Shown one piece after another: positions 29,391 through 38,525 of a DNA stretch of 64,000 nucleotides (its first letter is position 1; every line of letters begins with the position of its first letter). Location of the stretch: NCBI RefSeq assembly GCF_027921845.1, contig NZ_BSEN01000015.1, positions 320,636 through 384,635 on the forward strand, given 5' to 3'. The DNA comes from Leifsonia poae. GTDB lineage: Bacteria; Actinomycetota; Actinomycetes; Actinomycetales; Microbacteriaceae. Position numbers and translations under genes: made by a program. The notes under the pieces were generated by a model. The model ran no database searches and was not told the origin of the DNA. It saw nothing but the letters and a program-made list of their open reading frames with translations.

Positions 29391-29555
29391 CTACCCCTTG
29401 GTGAGGGGCAGCTCGTCGTCGCCCGGCAGCCGCTCCTGGAGCGACTCATTGTGCTCCGCGACGGCGTCGAGCCGGTCCTCGTCGGTCGTGCCGAGTTCGC
29501 GCACCTTCTCGGCGAGCGCGTCGGCGTCGGGCTTCTGATCCTTCTCGTCTGACAT
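29391..29555 (-). CDS. Small acidic hypothetical protein (54 aa)
   Basis: The 54-residue protein begins MSDEKDQKPDADALAEKV and is strongly acidic and helical, with no hydrophobic segment. I do not recognise it with certainty; similar short acidic proteins are common in Microbacteriaceae. The ATG at 29555 lies 8 bases after a TACAGT -10 box (29568-29563), so it looks leaderless; the longer open frame upstream crosses that promoter and is not coding. A hairpin terminator follows. Confidence 0.6.
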   Translation of the reverse strand: MSDEKDQKPDADALAEKVRELGTTDEDRLDAVAEHNESLQERLPGDDELPLTKG

Positions 29556-29605
29556 GCACCGCACTGTACGCCGCGAGGCGACGCCGGCACCGACGTGGGC
29601 GGTGC

Positions 29606-29854
29606 TCAGACCTCGATGCTGACCTCGTACACCTGATCGGTCGGATGCCCGGCCCGCTCGTGGATGCGCATCAGCGCCTCCTTGGACGGCCCGGTCGACA
29701 GGCAGAAGACCTTGCCGCTCTGCGGGTCGAGCCACGCGTGCTCGATGTGCACCCCCTCCTCGTCCTCGATCGCGGCGTCGGCATCGTGCGCCGCGGCCAG
29801 CTGGTCCTTGGTGACGCCGACGAATCCGTCGTGGACATCGATGAATCGTGCCAT
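29606..29854 (-). CDS. DUF4242 (SCO4226-type) small protein
   Basis: This is an 82-residue protein beginning MARFIDVHDGFVGVTKDQL. The stretch VHIEHAWLDPQSGKVFCLST followed by GPSKEALMRIHERAGHPTDQ matches DUF4242, whose Streptomyces member SCO4226 binds nickel; the His residues of HIEHAW and HERAGH and the Cys of VFCL are the family's conserved polar positions. GAAGGGAA precedes the ATG at 29854. The gene stands alone, upstream of and divergent from the large LuxR-type regulator. The in vivo role is unknown. Confidence 0.8.
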   Translation of the reverse strand: MARFIDVHDGFVGVTKDQLAAAHDADAAIEDEEGVHIEHAWLDPQSGKVFCLSTGPSKEALMRIHERAGHPTDQVYEVSIEV

Positions 29855-29994
29855 GGTCGTTCCCTTCTCGTGAACGTCTTGTGGTGTCTCGTGGAAGCAG
29901 CCTCGTCGCCGGCCGCGGAGGCGGGCATCGGTCGTCTGACCGATCATGGGTCGCGGCTCTGTTCCGCGTGCATCCGCGCTTCTAGACTGTGGCC

Positions 29995-32826
29995 ATGATC
30001 GCGGCGAACCCGACGCCCGGAGGTCTCGCCCGTGTCTGTCCCGACTTCGTCGGCCGCGAGGATCTCCTCGCGCTGGCCGGCAGGCGGTGGCAGAGGGCAC
30101 TCGACGGTTCCGGGCACGTGCTCCTCCTCGGCGGCGAGGCGGGCATCGGCAAATCGCGCCTCCTCGACGAGATCGTCGACGGGCTCCGCGCGGCGCGCAC
30201 CGTGCAGGTGCACGCCTTTCCGAGCGACCGGGAGACCCCCGGCGTGCTGCTGCTCGAGCTGACCGCCGAGCTGCGATCGGCCGGAGAGGTCGACGCGGCG
30301 GCCCGCATCCGGGAGCTCGTGCTCGACGACGGCATGGTGGGCGACTCGGGCAGGCGGCGACGCCTGTTGGTCGCCGAGCTGACGGCTGTTCTGCACGACG
30401 TGCTGGCCTCGTCGATGCTGCTGCGCGTCGAGGACGTCCACTGGGCCGACGAGCTCAGCCTGGAGGTGCTCGAGCGGCTCGCCGACGGACTGCGGAATCA
30501 GCCGAGCATGGCGATCCTCACCTACCGCAGCGACGAGCTGTACCCGCAGTCGGAATTCCAGCTCTGGCGAACGCGCCTGCTCGGCCAGCGGCGCGCCGAG
30601 GAGGTGCGGCTCGCCCGGCTCGACGAGGAGGGCACCGCCCGGATGTTCGCCTCGATCATCGGCAGGGAACCCGCGTCCGACGAACGCGCGCGCCTGTATC
30701 AGGTGAGCGACGGGATCCCGCTGCACATCGAGGAGGTGGTGGCCGGCGGCTTCGACGAGGTGCCCGACACGATCGCCGAGACCGTCATCGACCGCACCGT
30801 GCGGCTGCGCCCCCGCACGCGCGAGCTCCTGGCGTCGGCCGCCGTGCTCGGCCGCAGCTTCGACGCCGACCTCCTTTCGCGGGTGAGCGGAGACTCCCCG
30901 GTCGAGGTGGAGCTGATGCTCGACGAGCTCATCGCCGAGCATTTCGTCGTCGCCCGCGACGACGGCCGCACCTACGATTTCCGGCACGCCCTCATCCGCG
31001 ACGCCGTGTACGAGGACATCGGTCTCGCCCGCCGCCGCGCCCTGCACGCCGCCGTGGCCGACGCGGCGGGAGACGCGTTCACCGATGCCGCCGTCTCCGA
31101 CCACTTCGAGCGCGCCGGACGAGCCGCCGAGGCGTACCGGCGCGCGCGGGCGGCGGCCGATCATGCGATCCGGCTGTCGGCGCACCGTCAAGCCGCCGAG
31201 TTGCTCGAGCGTGCCGAGCGAACGATCCCGTCCGCGTCGTCTCCGCCCGAGCGCGCCGAGCTGCACCGGATGCTCGCCGCAGAGCTCGCCGCGATCGATG
31301 ACAACGAGGCGGCCGAACGCGAGTACGTGCGGGCGATCGAACTCCTGCGCGAGCAGGGCGACGAGGTCGCCGCCGCCGAACTCGTCCCGTGGCTGGTCGC
31401 CATCCGTCATCTGCTCGGCGCCGACCTCGAGGCCAGGATGCGCGACCTCGACGACGCTCTCCAGCGGCTCCGCCCGTTGCCGGAGCAGAGCACGCGTGCC
31501 GCCCGCACACATCTGCTCGCCGCGCTTGCAGCAGCGACCATGCTCGATCGACGGCTGGAGGACGCCCTCGACTACGGCCGTCGCGCACGCGAACTGTTCA
31601 CCGACGACGACGTCGAGACCCGTATCGGGGTGGACGCGACGATCGGGTCCGTGCTTGTATTCGCCGGCCGGAGCGAGGAGGGGTGGCGACTGCTCGAGGA
31701 GACGACGGCCCGCGCGGTCGAGGCGGGCCTCGAGGGCGCCGCCGCCCGCAGCTACCGGATGCTCGGCTCGAGCGCCTCGATGCTCGGCGAATACCGCAGG
31801 GCGGAGGGCTGGCTCGCGGACGGGATCGCCTACACCGAACGCACCGAGCGCTGGAACGACCACCACTATCTCGTCGCGCACCTGGCCCACGTGCGCTGGC
31901 AGACGGGAGACACGGGGTCGGCTCTCGCCCTGGCGTCGCGAGCCTTGGCCGACGGCCGCTGCGCCATCACGACGCGCGTCACCGCGCTGCACGTGCTCGG
32001 GTTCGTGGCGCTGTCGTCGGGGGAGGACGAGCGCGCGGCCAAACTGCTCGCCGAGGCGCGCGCGATCGGCGAGGGGATGCACGAACTGCAGCGACTCTCG
32101 CCGGCCCTGTGGGGACTGGCGGAGCTGGCCGCCCGCTCCGGGCATCCGGCCGAGGCGGTCGAGCTGAGCGAACGCGGCTACGAGGACTCCGCGAGGGTGT
32201 CGGATGCCGCCTATCTTTTTCCGTTCGTGGCGACCGGGGCGCGCGCCCACCTCAGCGTCGGCGGCCCCGCCGCGGCGCGGGACTGGGTCGCGCGCTGCTC
32301 CGTGCTGGTGCATGGGCGCGCGATCGCGGTGACACTGCCCGCACTCGACCACGCCGAGGGCCTGATCGAACTGGCGGAGGGGCGTCCGGCTCAGGCGCGC
32401 GAGGCGATCGAGCGCGCGGCCGCGGGCTGGACTGCCCACGACCGGTGGTGGGAGCGGACCCAGACGCTGATCGACCGGGCGGTGTGCGCGCTCCGCTCGA
32501 AGAGCCCGGCGACCGCGTCCGATCTGCTCGCCGAGGCGCGTGCCATCGCGGTGGCGTCCGGTGCGCCTGCGCTGCTCGCTCAGGCAGCGGCCGCCGGCGC
32601 GAACGCCCCACGCGACGACGGCACGTATCCGCTCACCGCGCGGGAGGTCGAGGTCGCGCGGCTCGTCGCCACCGGGTCGACCAACCGCCAGATCGCCGGC
32701 TCCCTCTCCATCGCGCCGAAGACGGTGGGCTCGCACGTCGAGCACATCCTCGCGAAGCTCGGGGCGGCCAGGCGAGCCGAGATCGCGGCGTGGTCGGAGG
32801 CGCACCCGAGCCGGCCGACATCCTGA
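29995..32826 (+). CDS. Large ATP-binding LuxR-family transcriptional regulator
   Basis: The 943-residue regulator is of the LAL-like class. An N-terminal AAA-type ATPase has Walker A LLLGGEAGIGKSRLL and Walker B region LLRVEDVHWADELSLEVL. A long helical TPR-like middle (about residues 380-850) probably senses a ligand or protein. The C-terminal LuxR HTH is LTAREVEVARLVATGSTNRQ followed by IAGSLSIAPKTVGSHVEHIL. The ATG at 29995 is exactly 7 bases after TAGACT (29983-29988), so I prefer it to the in-frame GTG at 29989. Targets are unknown. No polyketide or maltose genes, the classical LAL targets, are nearby. Confidence 0.9.
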   Translation: MIAANPTPGGLARVCPDFVGREDLLALAGRRWQRALDGSGHVLLLGGEAGIGKSRLLDEIVDGLRAARTVQVHAFPSDRETPGVLLLELTAELRSAGEVDAAARIRELVLDDGMVGDSGRRRRLLVAELTAVLHDVLASSMLLRVEDVHWADELSLEVLERLADGLRNQPSMAILTYRSDELYPQSEFQLWRTRLLGQRRAEEVRLARLDEEGTARMFASIIGREPASDERARLYQVSDGIPLHIEEVVAGGFDEVPDTIAETVIDRTVRLRPRTRELLASAAVLGRSFDADLLSRVSGDSPVEVELMLDELIAEHFVVARDDGRTYDFRHALIRDAVYEDIGLARRRALHAAVADAAGDAFTDAAVSDHFERAGRAAEAYRRARAAADHAIRLSAHRQAAELLERAERTIPSASSPPERAELHRMLAAELAAIDDNEAAEREYVRAIELLREQGDEVAAAELVPWLVAIRHLLGADLEARMRDLDDALQRLRPLPEQSTRAARTHLLAALAAATMLDRRLEDALDYGRRARELFTDDDVETRIGVDATIGSVLVFAGRSEEGWRLLEETTARAVEAGLEGAAARSYRMLGSSASMLGEYRRAEGWLADGIAYTERTERWNDHHYLVAHLAHVRWQTGDTGSALALASRALADGRCAITTRVTALHVLGFVALSSGEDERAAKLLAEARAIGEGMHELQRLSPALWGLAELAARSGHPAEAVELSERGYEDSARVSDAAYLFPFVATGARAHLSVGGPAAARDWVARCSVLVHGRAIAVTLPALDHAEGLIELAEGRPAQAREAIERAAAGWTAHDRWWERTQTLIDRAVCALRSKSPATASDLLAEARAIAVASGAPALLAQAAAAGANAPRDDGTYPLTAREVEVARLVATGSTNRQIAGSLSIAPKTVGSHVEHILAKLGAARRAEIAAWSEAHPSRPTS

Positions 32827-32888
32827 GCCGGGGGAGCGCACTGCGCGATGCTCTTGACGCCCGCGCGGCCACAGGGTTCACTCGCGGT

Positions 32889-33152
32889 ATGAGCCGAATC
32901 GAAACCGGAATCGTCGCGTACACGCTCTCTGGCGACTACTACGCCCGTGTGGGGGCGGACTTCGACACCGAGGCGGTGGACGACGCCATCCTCGCCCAAC
33001 TCAACCGGCTGGTCCCCGTCGGCATCACCGTGGAGCGCAGCGGGCGAGTCCTCGCCGACGAAGACCTCGCCGACGTGGCGCGGCGAATCGACTGGACCGC
33101 CCTGCTCAAGCAGATCGACGTCGACCAGATCCTCGCCGATCACGCCCGCTGA
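32889..33152 (+). CDS. Hypothetical protein (87 aa)
   Basis: This is an 87-residue acidic protein beginning MSRIETGIVAYTLSGDYYAR, with a helical C-terminus (DWTALLKQIDVDQILADHA). I do not recognise a family. It starts 62 bases after the LuxR-type regulator on the same strand and overlaps the convergent photolyase gene by 13 bases. No SD sequence or TANNNT box at the usual place is obvious, so the start is provisional, though the frame is uninterrupted and well-biased. Confidence 0.65.
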   Translation: MSRIETGIVAYTLSGDYYARVGADFDTEAVDDAILAQLNRLVPVGITVERSGRVLADEDLADVARRIDWTALLKQIDVDQILADHAR

Positions 33153-34525
33153 GCAGCCTTCACGACGTCGTACGCCGCAAGAGCGGCGCGTCTCGTCTCG
33201 CCGAGATCGACGATCGGCTCCGGGTAGTCGGCCGTGTCCCACTCCGGTACCCACCGGCGCACGTAGTCGCCGTGCGGGTCGAACTTGGTGCGCTGCAGTT
33301 CCGGATTGAACACGCGGAAGTAGGGTGCGGCGTCGGCCCCGCTGCCGGCGACCCACTGCCAATTGAACGGGTTCGAGGCCGGATCCGCGTCGACGAGCGT
33401 GTCCCAGAACCACTGCTCGCCCCGCCTCCAGTCGATGAGCTGATTCTTCGTCAGGAACGAGGCGACGACCATCCGCACCCGGTTGTGCATCGTCCCGGTG
33501 CGCCAGAGCTCGCGCATCCCGGCGTCCACCAGCGGGATACCCGTACGCCCCTGCTGCCACGCGCGCAGCGCAGCCGGATGCAGCCGCGGCCAGGGGAAGG
33601 CGTCGAACTCTCCGCGGATGTTCTCCGTCGCCATCGCCGGGCTGCGGAACAGCGTGTGATAGGCGAACTCCCGCCAACCCAGCTCGGAGAGGAAGGTCGC
33701 GGCGCCCTCCGCGTTCGCCGCGGAGCGGGCGGCGGTGGTGGCGTGCCAGACGGTGAACGGGCTGAGCTCACCCCAGCGCAGGTGCGGCGACAGGCGTGAG
33801 GTGGCCGCGATCCCCGGGGTGTCCCGATCGCGCCGGTAGTCGGCCACGTCGTCGGCGAGAAAACGGGTCAGTGCGTCGAGCGCGCTCGCCTCGCCCGGTG
33901 TCCAGGCCTCGCGCAGACCGGCCGCCCAGTCCGGATGCCGGGGGAGCAGGTCGAGGTCGTCGAGTCCGATTCCGATCCGGTCGTCGACCGGGTACGGTCG
34001 CAGCTTCTCCGGGGCCGGAAGCGGCTTGCGCGGCTCCGGCTCGGCGAGGCAGGCGCGCCAGAACGGGGTGTAGACGGAGAAAGGCGTTCCTGAGCCGGTC
34101 CGGATCGTCCACGGCTCGAAGAGAAGAGAGGCGCCGAAGCTCGACGCCTCGAGGCCACGATCCCTGGCCGACGCCTTGATCCTCTCGTCGACCGTGCGCT
34201 CGGCCTCGCCGTAGCGGCGATTCCAGAAGATCGCCCCCGCATCCGTCTGGTCGATGAGGTCGGCGATGGTCGGCTCCGCCGGTCCCCGCAGGATGCTCAG
34301 CCGTGCGCCCAGCCGTCGCAGGTCGCCGTCGAGCGACTCCAGGCTGTGGTGCAGCCACCAGCGGGCCGCACCGCCCGGAGGGCGCACGCCCGGCGACTCC
34401 TCGTCCAGCACGTAGACGCAGAGCACCGGCATCCCGGTGCTCGCGGCCGCCGTGAGGGCGGGGTTGTCCGCCACCCGCAGATCGTCGCGGAACCAGACGA
34501 TCGCCGGGCGTGCCTCGGAGGTCAC
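33140..34525 (-). CDS. Deoxyribodipyrimidine photo-lyase
   Basis: The 461-residue flavoprotein uses blue light to split cyclobutane pyrimidine dimers. The N-terminal antenna domain begins IVWFRDDLRVADNPALTAA, and the FAD-binding C-terminal domain has LSPHLRWGELSP, WREFAYHTLF, FPWPRLHPAALRAWQQGRTG, GMRELWRTGTMHNRVRM and WQWVAGSGADAAPYFRVFNP, matching class I CPD photolyases. The electron-transfer Trp residues fall within these segments. The GTG start lies 3 bases after the stop of the metallo-hydrolase, so the two form an operon. Confidence 0.94.
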   Translation of the reverse strand: MTSEARPAIVWFRDDLRVADNPALTAAASTGMPVLCVYVLDEESPGVRPPGGAARWWLHHSLESLDGDLRRLGARLSILRGPAEPTIADLIDQTDAGAIFWNRRYGEAERTVDERIKASARDRGLEASSFGASLLFEPWTIRTGSGTPFSVYTPFWRACLAEPEPRKPLPAPEKLRPYPVDDRIGIGLDDLDLLPRHPDWAAGLREAWTPGEASALDALTRFLADDVADYRRDRDTPGIAATSRLSPHLRWGELSPFTVWHATTAARSAANAEGAATFLSELGWREFAYHTLFRSPAMATENIRGEFDAFPWPRLHPAALRAWQQGRTGIPLVDAGMRELWRTGTMHNRVRMVVASFLTKNQLIDWRRGEQWFWDTLVDADPASNPFNWQWVAGSGADAAPYFRVFNPELQRTKFDPHGDYVRRWVPEWDTADYPEPIVDLGETRRAALAAYDVVKAAQRA

Positions 34526-34528
34526 GGG

Positions 34529-35167
34529 CTAGAGGTCGAGACTGTCGCCGGGCTCGAGCGGGAAGAACTCGCCGCCGCCCTGCTCGGTCGCCCACTTGAT
34601 GCGGCCGTTCGCCATGTCCTTGCCCGCCCGGGCGAGCACCATCTCGTGCGTCGGGAAGCTCCGCTTGGGCTTGACGGCCAGCACATAGTCAATCGACTCG
34701 GCGATCTTCATCCACGGTGCTCCCGCGGGGACGGCCAGTACGTCGACATCCACGCCCTCGGGGATCGTGTACGAATCGCCGGCGTAGTACAGCTGATCGT
34801 TGATCAGCACGCCGAGATTGTCGACCACCGGAATGCTCGAGTGGATGACGGCGTGCTTGCCGCCGAAGAAGCGGAGGGTGAACGGGCCGGCTTCGACCGT
34901 GTCGCCGGCGTGCACCACGGTGATGTCCAGGTCTTTCGCCGCGGCGGCGACGCCCTCGGGTGCATAGATCGGCACATCCGGATTGAGGTCGAGGACGCGC
35001 CCGAGCTGCTCCGGCGTCCAGTGGTCGGCGTGCTCGTGAGTGATGACGACGGCGACGGTGCCGGCCGTGTCGGTCAGGGGAGACGTGAACGATCCGGGGT
35101 CGAGGTACAGCTTCTTTCCGGAGTCTTCGAGGAGCAGGGCGGCATGTTCGAACTTCGTCAGTCTCAT
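34529..35167 (-). CDS. MBL-fold metallo-hydrolase (UlaG-like)
   Basis: This is a 212-residue metallo-beta-lactamase-fold protein. The metal-binding motif is VVITHEHADHWTPEQLG (HxHxDH), with further conserved polar positions at VVHAGDTVEAGPFTLRFF, KHAVIHSSIPVVDN and LYYAGDSYTIPEGVDVDVLA. It is closest to the beta-lactamase superfamily group containing UlaG. The reaction here is unknown. It lies directly upstream of the photolyase in one operon, and its promoter region is shared with the divergent copper ATPase. Confidence 0.88.
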   Translation of the reverse strand: MRLTKFEHAALLLEDSGKKLYLDPGSFTSPLTDTAGTVAVVITHEHADHWTPEQLGRVLDLNPDVPIYAPEGVAAAAKDLDITVVHAGDTVEAGPFTLRFFGGKHAVIHSSIPVVDNLGVLINDQLYYAGDSYTIPEGVDVDVLAVPAGAPWMKIAESIDYVLAVKPKRSFPTHEMVLARAGKDMANGRIKWATEQGGGEFFPLEPGDSLDL

Positions 35168-35240
35168 GGGTCCAGGAAATACCCAAATCGATCCGGCTGC
35201 AATCCGAGCGCGGGATTCTCAGGCGACACCTGAGAAGGCA

Positions 35241-35276
35241 TTGAGGAATATACCCCTAGGGGGTACCGTTGAATGG
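35241..35276 (+). promoter_or_regulatory. copB promoter with CsoR-like operator
   Basis: TACCCCTAGGGGGTA at 35251-35265 has half-sites TACCCC and GGGGTA around TAG, the pattern of copper-sensing CsoR operators. It falls between a weak -35 box TTGAGG (35241-35246) and a -10 box TACCGT (35264-35269) with a 17-base spacer, so bound repressor would block RNA polymerase. Transcription would start near 35276. No csoR gene is in the window. Confidence 0.7.
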
Positions 35277-37387
35277 TGGACATGAACGAGACGACGCATC
35301 CGGAACAGCCCCCTGCCGGTTCGGCGCACGACGCGCACCGAGAGCATGAGGGGCACGATTCGCACGCCGGGCACGCCGGGCACGCTGCGCACGATCACAG
35401 CGCCCACGCAGGCCACGATCCCGCGATCTTCCGCCGCAAGTTCTGGCTCACCCTCGTGCTCACCATCCCTACCCTGGTGTTCTCGCACGGCCTCCAGGAG
35501 ATCCTCGGGCTGAGCGGGCCGCGCTTCCCGGGCAGCCAGTACATCCCTGCGGTGTTCGGCGTCGCGATCTTCTTCTACGGCGGACTGGTCTTCCTCCGCG
35601 GCGCCGTCGACGAGCTGCGCAACCGCCAGCCGGGCATGATGACCCTGATCTCCCTCGCCATCGTCGTCGCCTTCGGCTACAGCCTCGCGGTCACGTTCGG
35701 CCTGCCCGGCATGGACTTCTGGTGGGAGCTCGCGACCCTCATCCTGATCATGCTGCTCGGGCACTGGATCGAGATGTCGGCCGTGATGGGCACCCAGGAT
35801 GCGCTCGGCCAGCTCGCCAAGCTGCTCCCGGACGAAGCGGAGCGCGTGCTCGGGGATGCGCACGGCGGACGCACCGAGACCGTGGCCGTCGCCGCTCTGC
35901 GCGTCGGGGACCTCGTGCGTGTTCGACCCGGGGCGGCCGTCCCCGCCGACGGTGAGATCGTCGACGGATCGTCGGAGCTGGACGAGTCGCTGCTCACGGG
36001 GGAGTCCAAGCCCGTGTCCCGCGGCTCGGGCGAGCAGGTGGTCGCCGGCAGCATCTCGGGCAGCGGCTCGCTCGTTGTGCGCGTGACCAAGCTGGGCGGA
36101 GACACCGCTCTGGCCGGCATCATGCGCCTGGTGTCCGACGCACAGGCGAGCAAGTCGCGCACGCAGGTGCTCGCCGACCGGGCGGCCGCCTGGCTCTTCT
36201 ACGTGGCGCTGGCGGTCGCATCCCTCACCCTCGTCGTCTGGGTGATCCTGCGGCCGGACGACCCTGCGTTCGTCCTGGAGCGCGTCGTCACGGTGCTGGT
36301 GATCGCCTGCCCGCACGCGCTCGGCCTCGCCATCCCGCTCGTGGCGCAGATCTCGACCGCGATCGGTGCGCGCAATGGGCTCCTGATCCGTGACCGGCAC
36401 GCGATGGAGGACGCCCGCCTGATCGACGTCGTGCTGTTCGACAAGACCGGGACGCTCACCGAGGGCCGCCAGGGTGTCGCGGCCGTCGTCGCCGCCGACG
36501 GGTCGGCTGACGCGGCGGACGCCGTGCTCGCGCTGGCCGCGGCGGTGGAGGCTCCGGCCGAGCATCCGATCGCGCGCGCCATCGTCGACGAGGCGCGGTC
36601 GCGCGGTCTCTCCCTGGCCAGGGCGGTCTCGTTCGAGGCGCTCGGCGGCCGGGGCGCCACGGCGACCGTCGCCGGCGCGGAGGTGACCGTGGGTGCGCCG
36701 CGCATCCTGACCGAGCGTGGACTGACGCCGACGGCCGAACTGGTGAACGCGTCGCGCGACGCCGCCGGGGCGGGGCAGACGGTGGTCTTCGTGCTGCGCG
36801 GCGACGAGGTGCTCGGGATGGTCGCCCTCGCCGACGTCGTGCGCCCGGAATCGGCCGAGGCGGTGCGGTCCCTCCGCGACCGCGGCGTGCGCGTGGCGAT
36901 GCTGACCGGTGACTCGCGCGAGGTCGGTGAGGCGGTCGCCGCGCAGCTCGGCATCGACGAGGTGTACGCCGAGGTGCTTCCCGGCGACAAGTCGAGCACG
37001 GTCGCCGCGCTGCAGAAGGACGGGTCGCGCGTCGCCATGGTCGGTGACGGCGTCAACGATGCACCGGCTCTCGCCCAGGCGGATGTCGGCATCGCGATCG
37101 GCGCCGGGACCGACGTGGCGATCGAATCCGCGGGCATCGTGCTGGCGTCGAGCGACCCGCGCGGCGTGGCGAAGGTGATCACGCTGTCGCGGGCGACCTA
37201 CCGCAAGATGCTGCAGAACCTCGGCTGGGCCGTCGGCTACAACGTGATCGCGCTTCCGCTGGCGGCGGGCGTGGCGATCGGGATCGGCGTGCTCGTCTCG
37301 CCGGCGGTCGGCGCAGTGCTCATGTCGGTCTCGACGATCGTCGTCGCGCTGAATGCGCAGCTCCTGCGCCGCCTGCGCCTCGGCTGA
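35273..37387 (+). CDS. copB: CopB-type copper-exporting P-type ATPase (P1B-3)
   Basis: The 704-residue membrane pump has a His-rich N-terminus (about 15 His among residues 5-50, no CxxC heavy-metal domain) and the TM metal site CPH (Cys346-Pro-His) in IACPHALGLAIPL, the diagnostic of P1B-3 (CopB) ATPases. The phosphorylated Asp is Asp390 in FDKTGTLTEG; EHPIARAIVD, GDGVNDAPAL and TGES complete the P-type set. It exports copper (CopB favours Cu2+). The start is 35273 or 35282 (ATG in both; only the second lies inside the transcript predicted from the promoter). The CsoR-like operator upstream predicts copper induction; no CopZ chaperone is adjacent. Confidence 0.92.
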   Translation: MVDMNETTHPEQPPAGSAHDAHREHEGHDSHAGHAGHAAHDHSAHAGHDPAIFRRKFWLTLVLTIPTLVFSHGLQEILGLSGPRFPGSQYIPAVFGVAIFFYGGLVFLRGAVDELRNRQPGMMTLISLAIVVAFGYSLAVTFGLPGMDFWWELATLILIMLLGHWIEMSAVMGTQDALGQLAKLLPDEAERVLGDAHGGRTETVAVAALRVGDLVRVRPGAAVPADGEIVDGSSELDESLLTGESKPVSRGSGEQVVAGSISGSGSLVVRVTKLGGDTALAGIMRLVSDAQASKSRTQVLADRAAAWLFYVALAVASLTLVVWVILRPDDPAFVLERVVTVLVIACPHALGLAIPLVAQISTAIGARNGLLIRDRHAMEDARLIDVVLFDKTGTLTEGRQGVAAVVAADGSADAADAVLALAAAVEAPAEHPIARAIVDEARSRGLSLARAVSFEALGGRGATATVAGAEVTVGAPRILTERGLTPTAELVNASRDAAGAGQTVVFVLRGDEVLGMVALADVVRPESAEAVRSLRDRGVRVAMLTGDSREVGEAVAAQLGIDEVYAEVLPGDKSSTVAALQKDGSRVAMVGDGVNDAPALAQADVGIAIGAGTDVAIESAGIVLASSDPRGVAKVITLSRATYRKMLQNLGWAVGYNVIALPLAAGVAIGIGVLVSPAVGAVLMSVSTIVVALNAQLLRRLRLG

Positions 37388-37405
37388 GCCGCGCTGGGCC
37401 CGCGA

Positions 37406-37456
37406 TTTGGGCCAAATGTGGAGAATGCGCCACGCAATCCCCGCATTTGGCCCAAA
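37406..37456 (+). terminator. Hairpin after copB
   Basis: TTTGGGCCAAATG (37406-37418) and CATTTGGCCCAAA (37444-37456) are perfect 13-base inverted repeats, extendable to 16 pairs with one G-U, around a loop of about 20 bases. There is no T run. Position after the copB stop suggests a terminator, though the arms are AT-rich for this genome and each is nearly self-complementary. Confidence 0.55.
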
Positions 37457-37540
37457 CCTTTGCGGCGCCGCGACGCGCGGAACGCGTCGTCTCGGGCGGA
37501 TGCGCGGTGTCGGTGCGGGGAGCCGCCATAATCGTGACCT

Positions 37541-38440
37541 ATGGCCGCATCCCTCACCGTCGTCATCGCGGTCAACCCGATGGCGTCGTTCGGGCATCGA
37601 GCCGAGGTCGGTCCGCGGGTGATCGAGCGCGTCCGCGCAGAAGGTCACACCGTCGTCGACATGCGCGAAGCGAACATCGAGCTGTTGCGCCGCGAGACCA
37701 GGCGCGCACTCGAAGCCGGTGCGGATGCCCTGGTGGTGGTCGGCGGCGACGGCATGGTGAATCTCGGCGTCAACCTCGTCGCGCAGACGGGTACGCCGCT
37801 CGGCATCGTGCCGAGCGGGACTGGCAACGACGTGGCCGACGGCCTCGGCATCCCGGTCGGCGACACGGAGGCGGCGATCGATCTGCTGCTCGATGCCCTT
37901 CAGAGCCCGCCGCGCGTGATCGATGCGGGGGTCGTCCGTCACGGCGGGCTCAGCACCTGGTTCTGCGGCGTCGTCTCGGCCGGCTTCGACGCGACGGTGA
38001 ACGAGCGCGCGAACCGCATGACGTGGCCGCGCGGTCGCAGCCGCTACATCGTCGCGCTGCTGCGGGAGCTCGCGACGCTGCGTCCGATCCCGTACGAGGT
38101 CGTGGCCGACGGAGTCCCGCTGGAGACGAAGGCGCTGCTCATCTCGGTGGCCAACAACCGTTCACTCGGCGGCGGCATGCGTATCGTGCCTCACGCCGTG
38201 CTCGACGACGGGATGCTCGACCTGTTCGTCGTCTCCGCGATGTCCCGGCTCCATTTCCTCCGCGTCTTCCCGCGCGTATTCTCCGGAACGCATACGGATC
38301 TCCCGCAGGTCTCGTTCCGTGCGGTGAAGACCGTGTCGCTCAACGCGCCGGGCGTCATCGCCTATGCGGACGGCGAGCGGATCGGCCCGCTCCCGGTCGA
38401 GATCTCGGTCGTTCCCGGCGCGCTCCGGATGCTCGCCTGA
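37541..38440 (+). CDS. Diacylglycerol/lipid kinase family protein
   Basis: The 299-residue cytoplasmic enzyme has the DAGK catalytic motif VVVGGDGMVNLGVNLVAQTG and the following GTPLGIVPSGTGNDVADGLG, which bind ATP and lipid. The C-terminal domain contains LLISVANNRSLGGGMRIVPH and AYADGERIGPLPVEISVVPG, typical of the YegS/DgkB/BmrU group. It would phosphorylate diacylglycerol or a related lipid at the membrane. A CATAAT -10 box (37527-37532) ends 9 bases before the ATG, so the mRNA has little or no leader. It stands alone. Confidence 0.9.
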   Translation: MAASLTVVIAVNPMASFGHRAEVGPRVIERVRAEGHTVVDMREANIELLRRETRRALEAGADALVVVGGDGMVNLGVNLVAQTGTPLGIVPSGTGNDVADGLGIPVGDTEAAIDLLLDALQSPPRVIDAGVVRHGGLSTWFCGVVSAGFDATVNERANRMTWPRGRSRYIVALLRELATLRPIPYEVVADGVPLETKALLISVANNRSLGGGMRIVPHAVLDDGMLDLFVVSAMSRLHFLRVFPRVFSGTHTDLPQVSFRAVKTVSLNAPGVIAYADGERIGPLPVEISVVPGALRMLA

Positions 38441-38478
38441 GCGCGTCCACGCGCCACGCCCGGGTTGCACCCGTCGTT

Positions 38479-38508
38479 TTGGAACCCGCGCCCGGAGTGT
38501 GGCATACT
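38479..38508 (+). promoter_or_regulatory. tRNA-Glu promoter
   Basis: TTGGAA (38479-38484) and CATACT (38503-38508) are separated by 18 bases and end 17 bases before the tRNA. This gives a transcription start near 38515 and a short 5' leader for RNase P to remove. Confidence 0.65.
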
Positions 38509-38525
38509 CATTGAGTTGCAAAAAC

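Noticed and set aside
29989-29997. GTG at 29989 as start of the LuxR-type regulator
   Set aside because: It overlaps the end of the TAGACT box and would precede the predicted transcription start; ATG 29995 fits the leaderless pattern.
29944-32841. A 965-codon open frame on the reverse strand
   Set aside because: It is antisense to the LuxR-type ATPase regulator, Arg/Gly/Ala-rich and without any family motif; such shadows are expected where third positions are G or C.
35219-37942. A 907-codon reverse frame opposite copB
   Set aside because: Same shadow composition; copB has complete P-type ATPase motifs.
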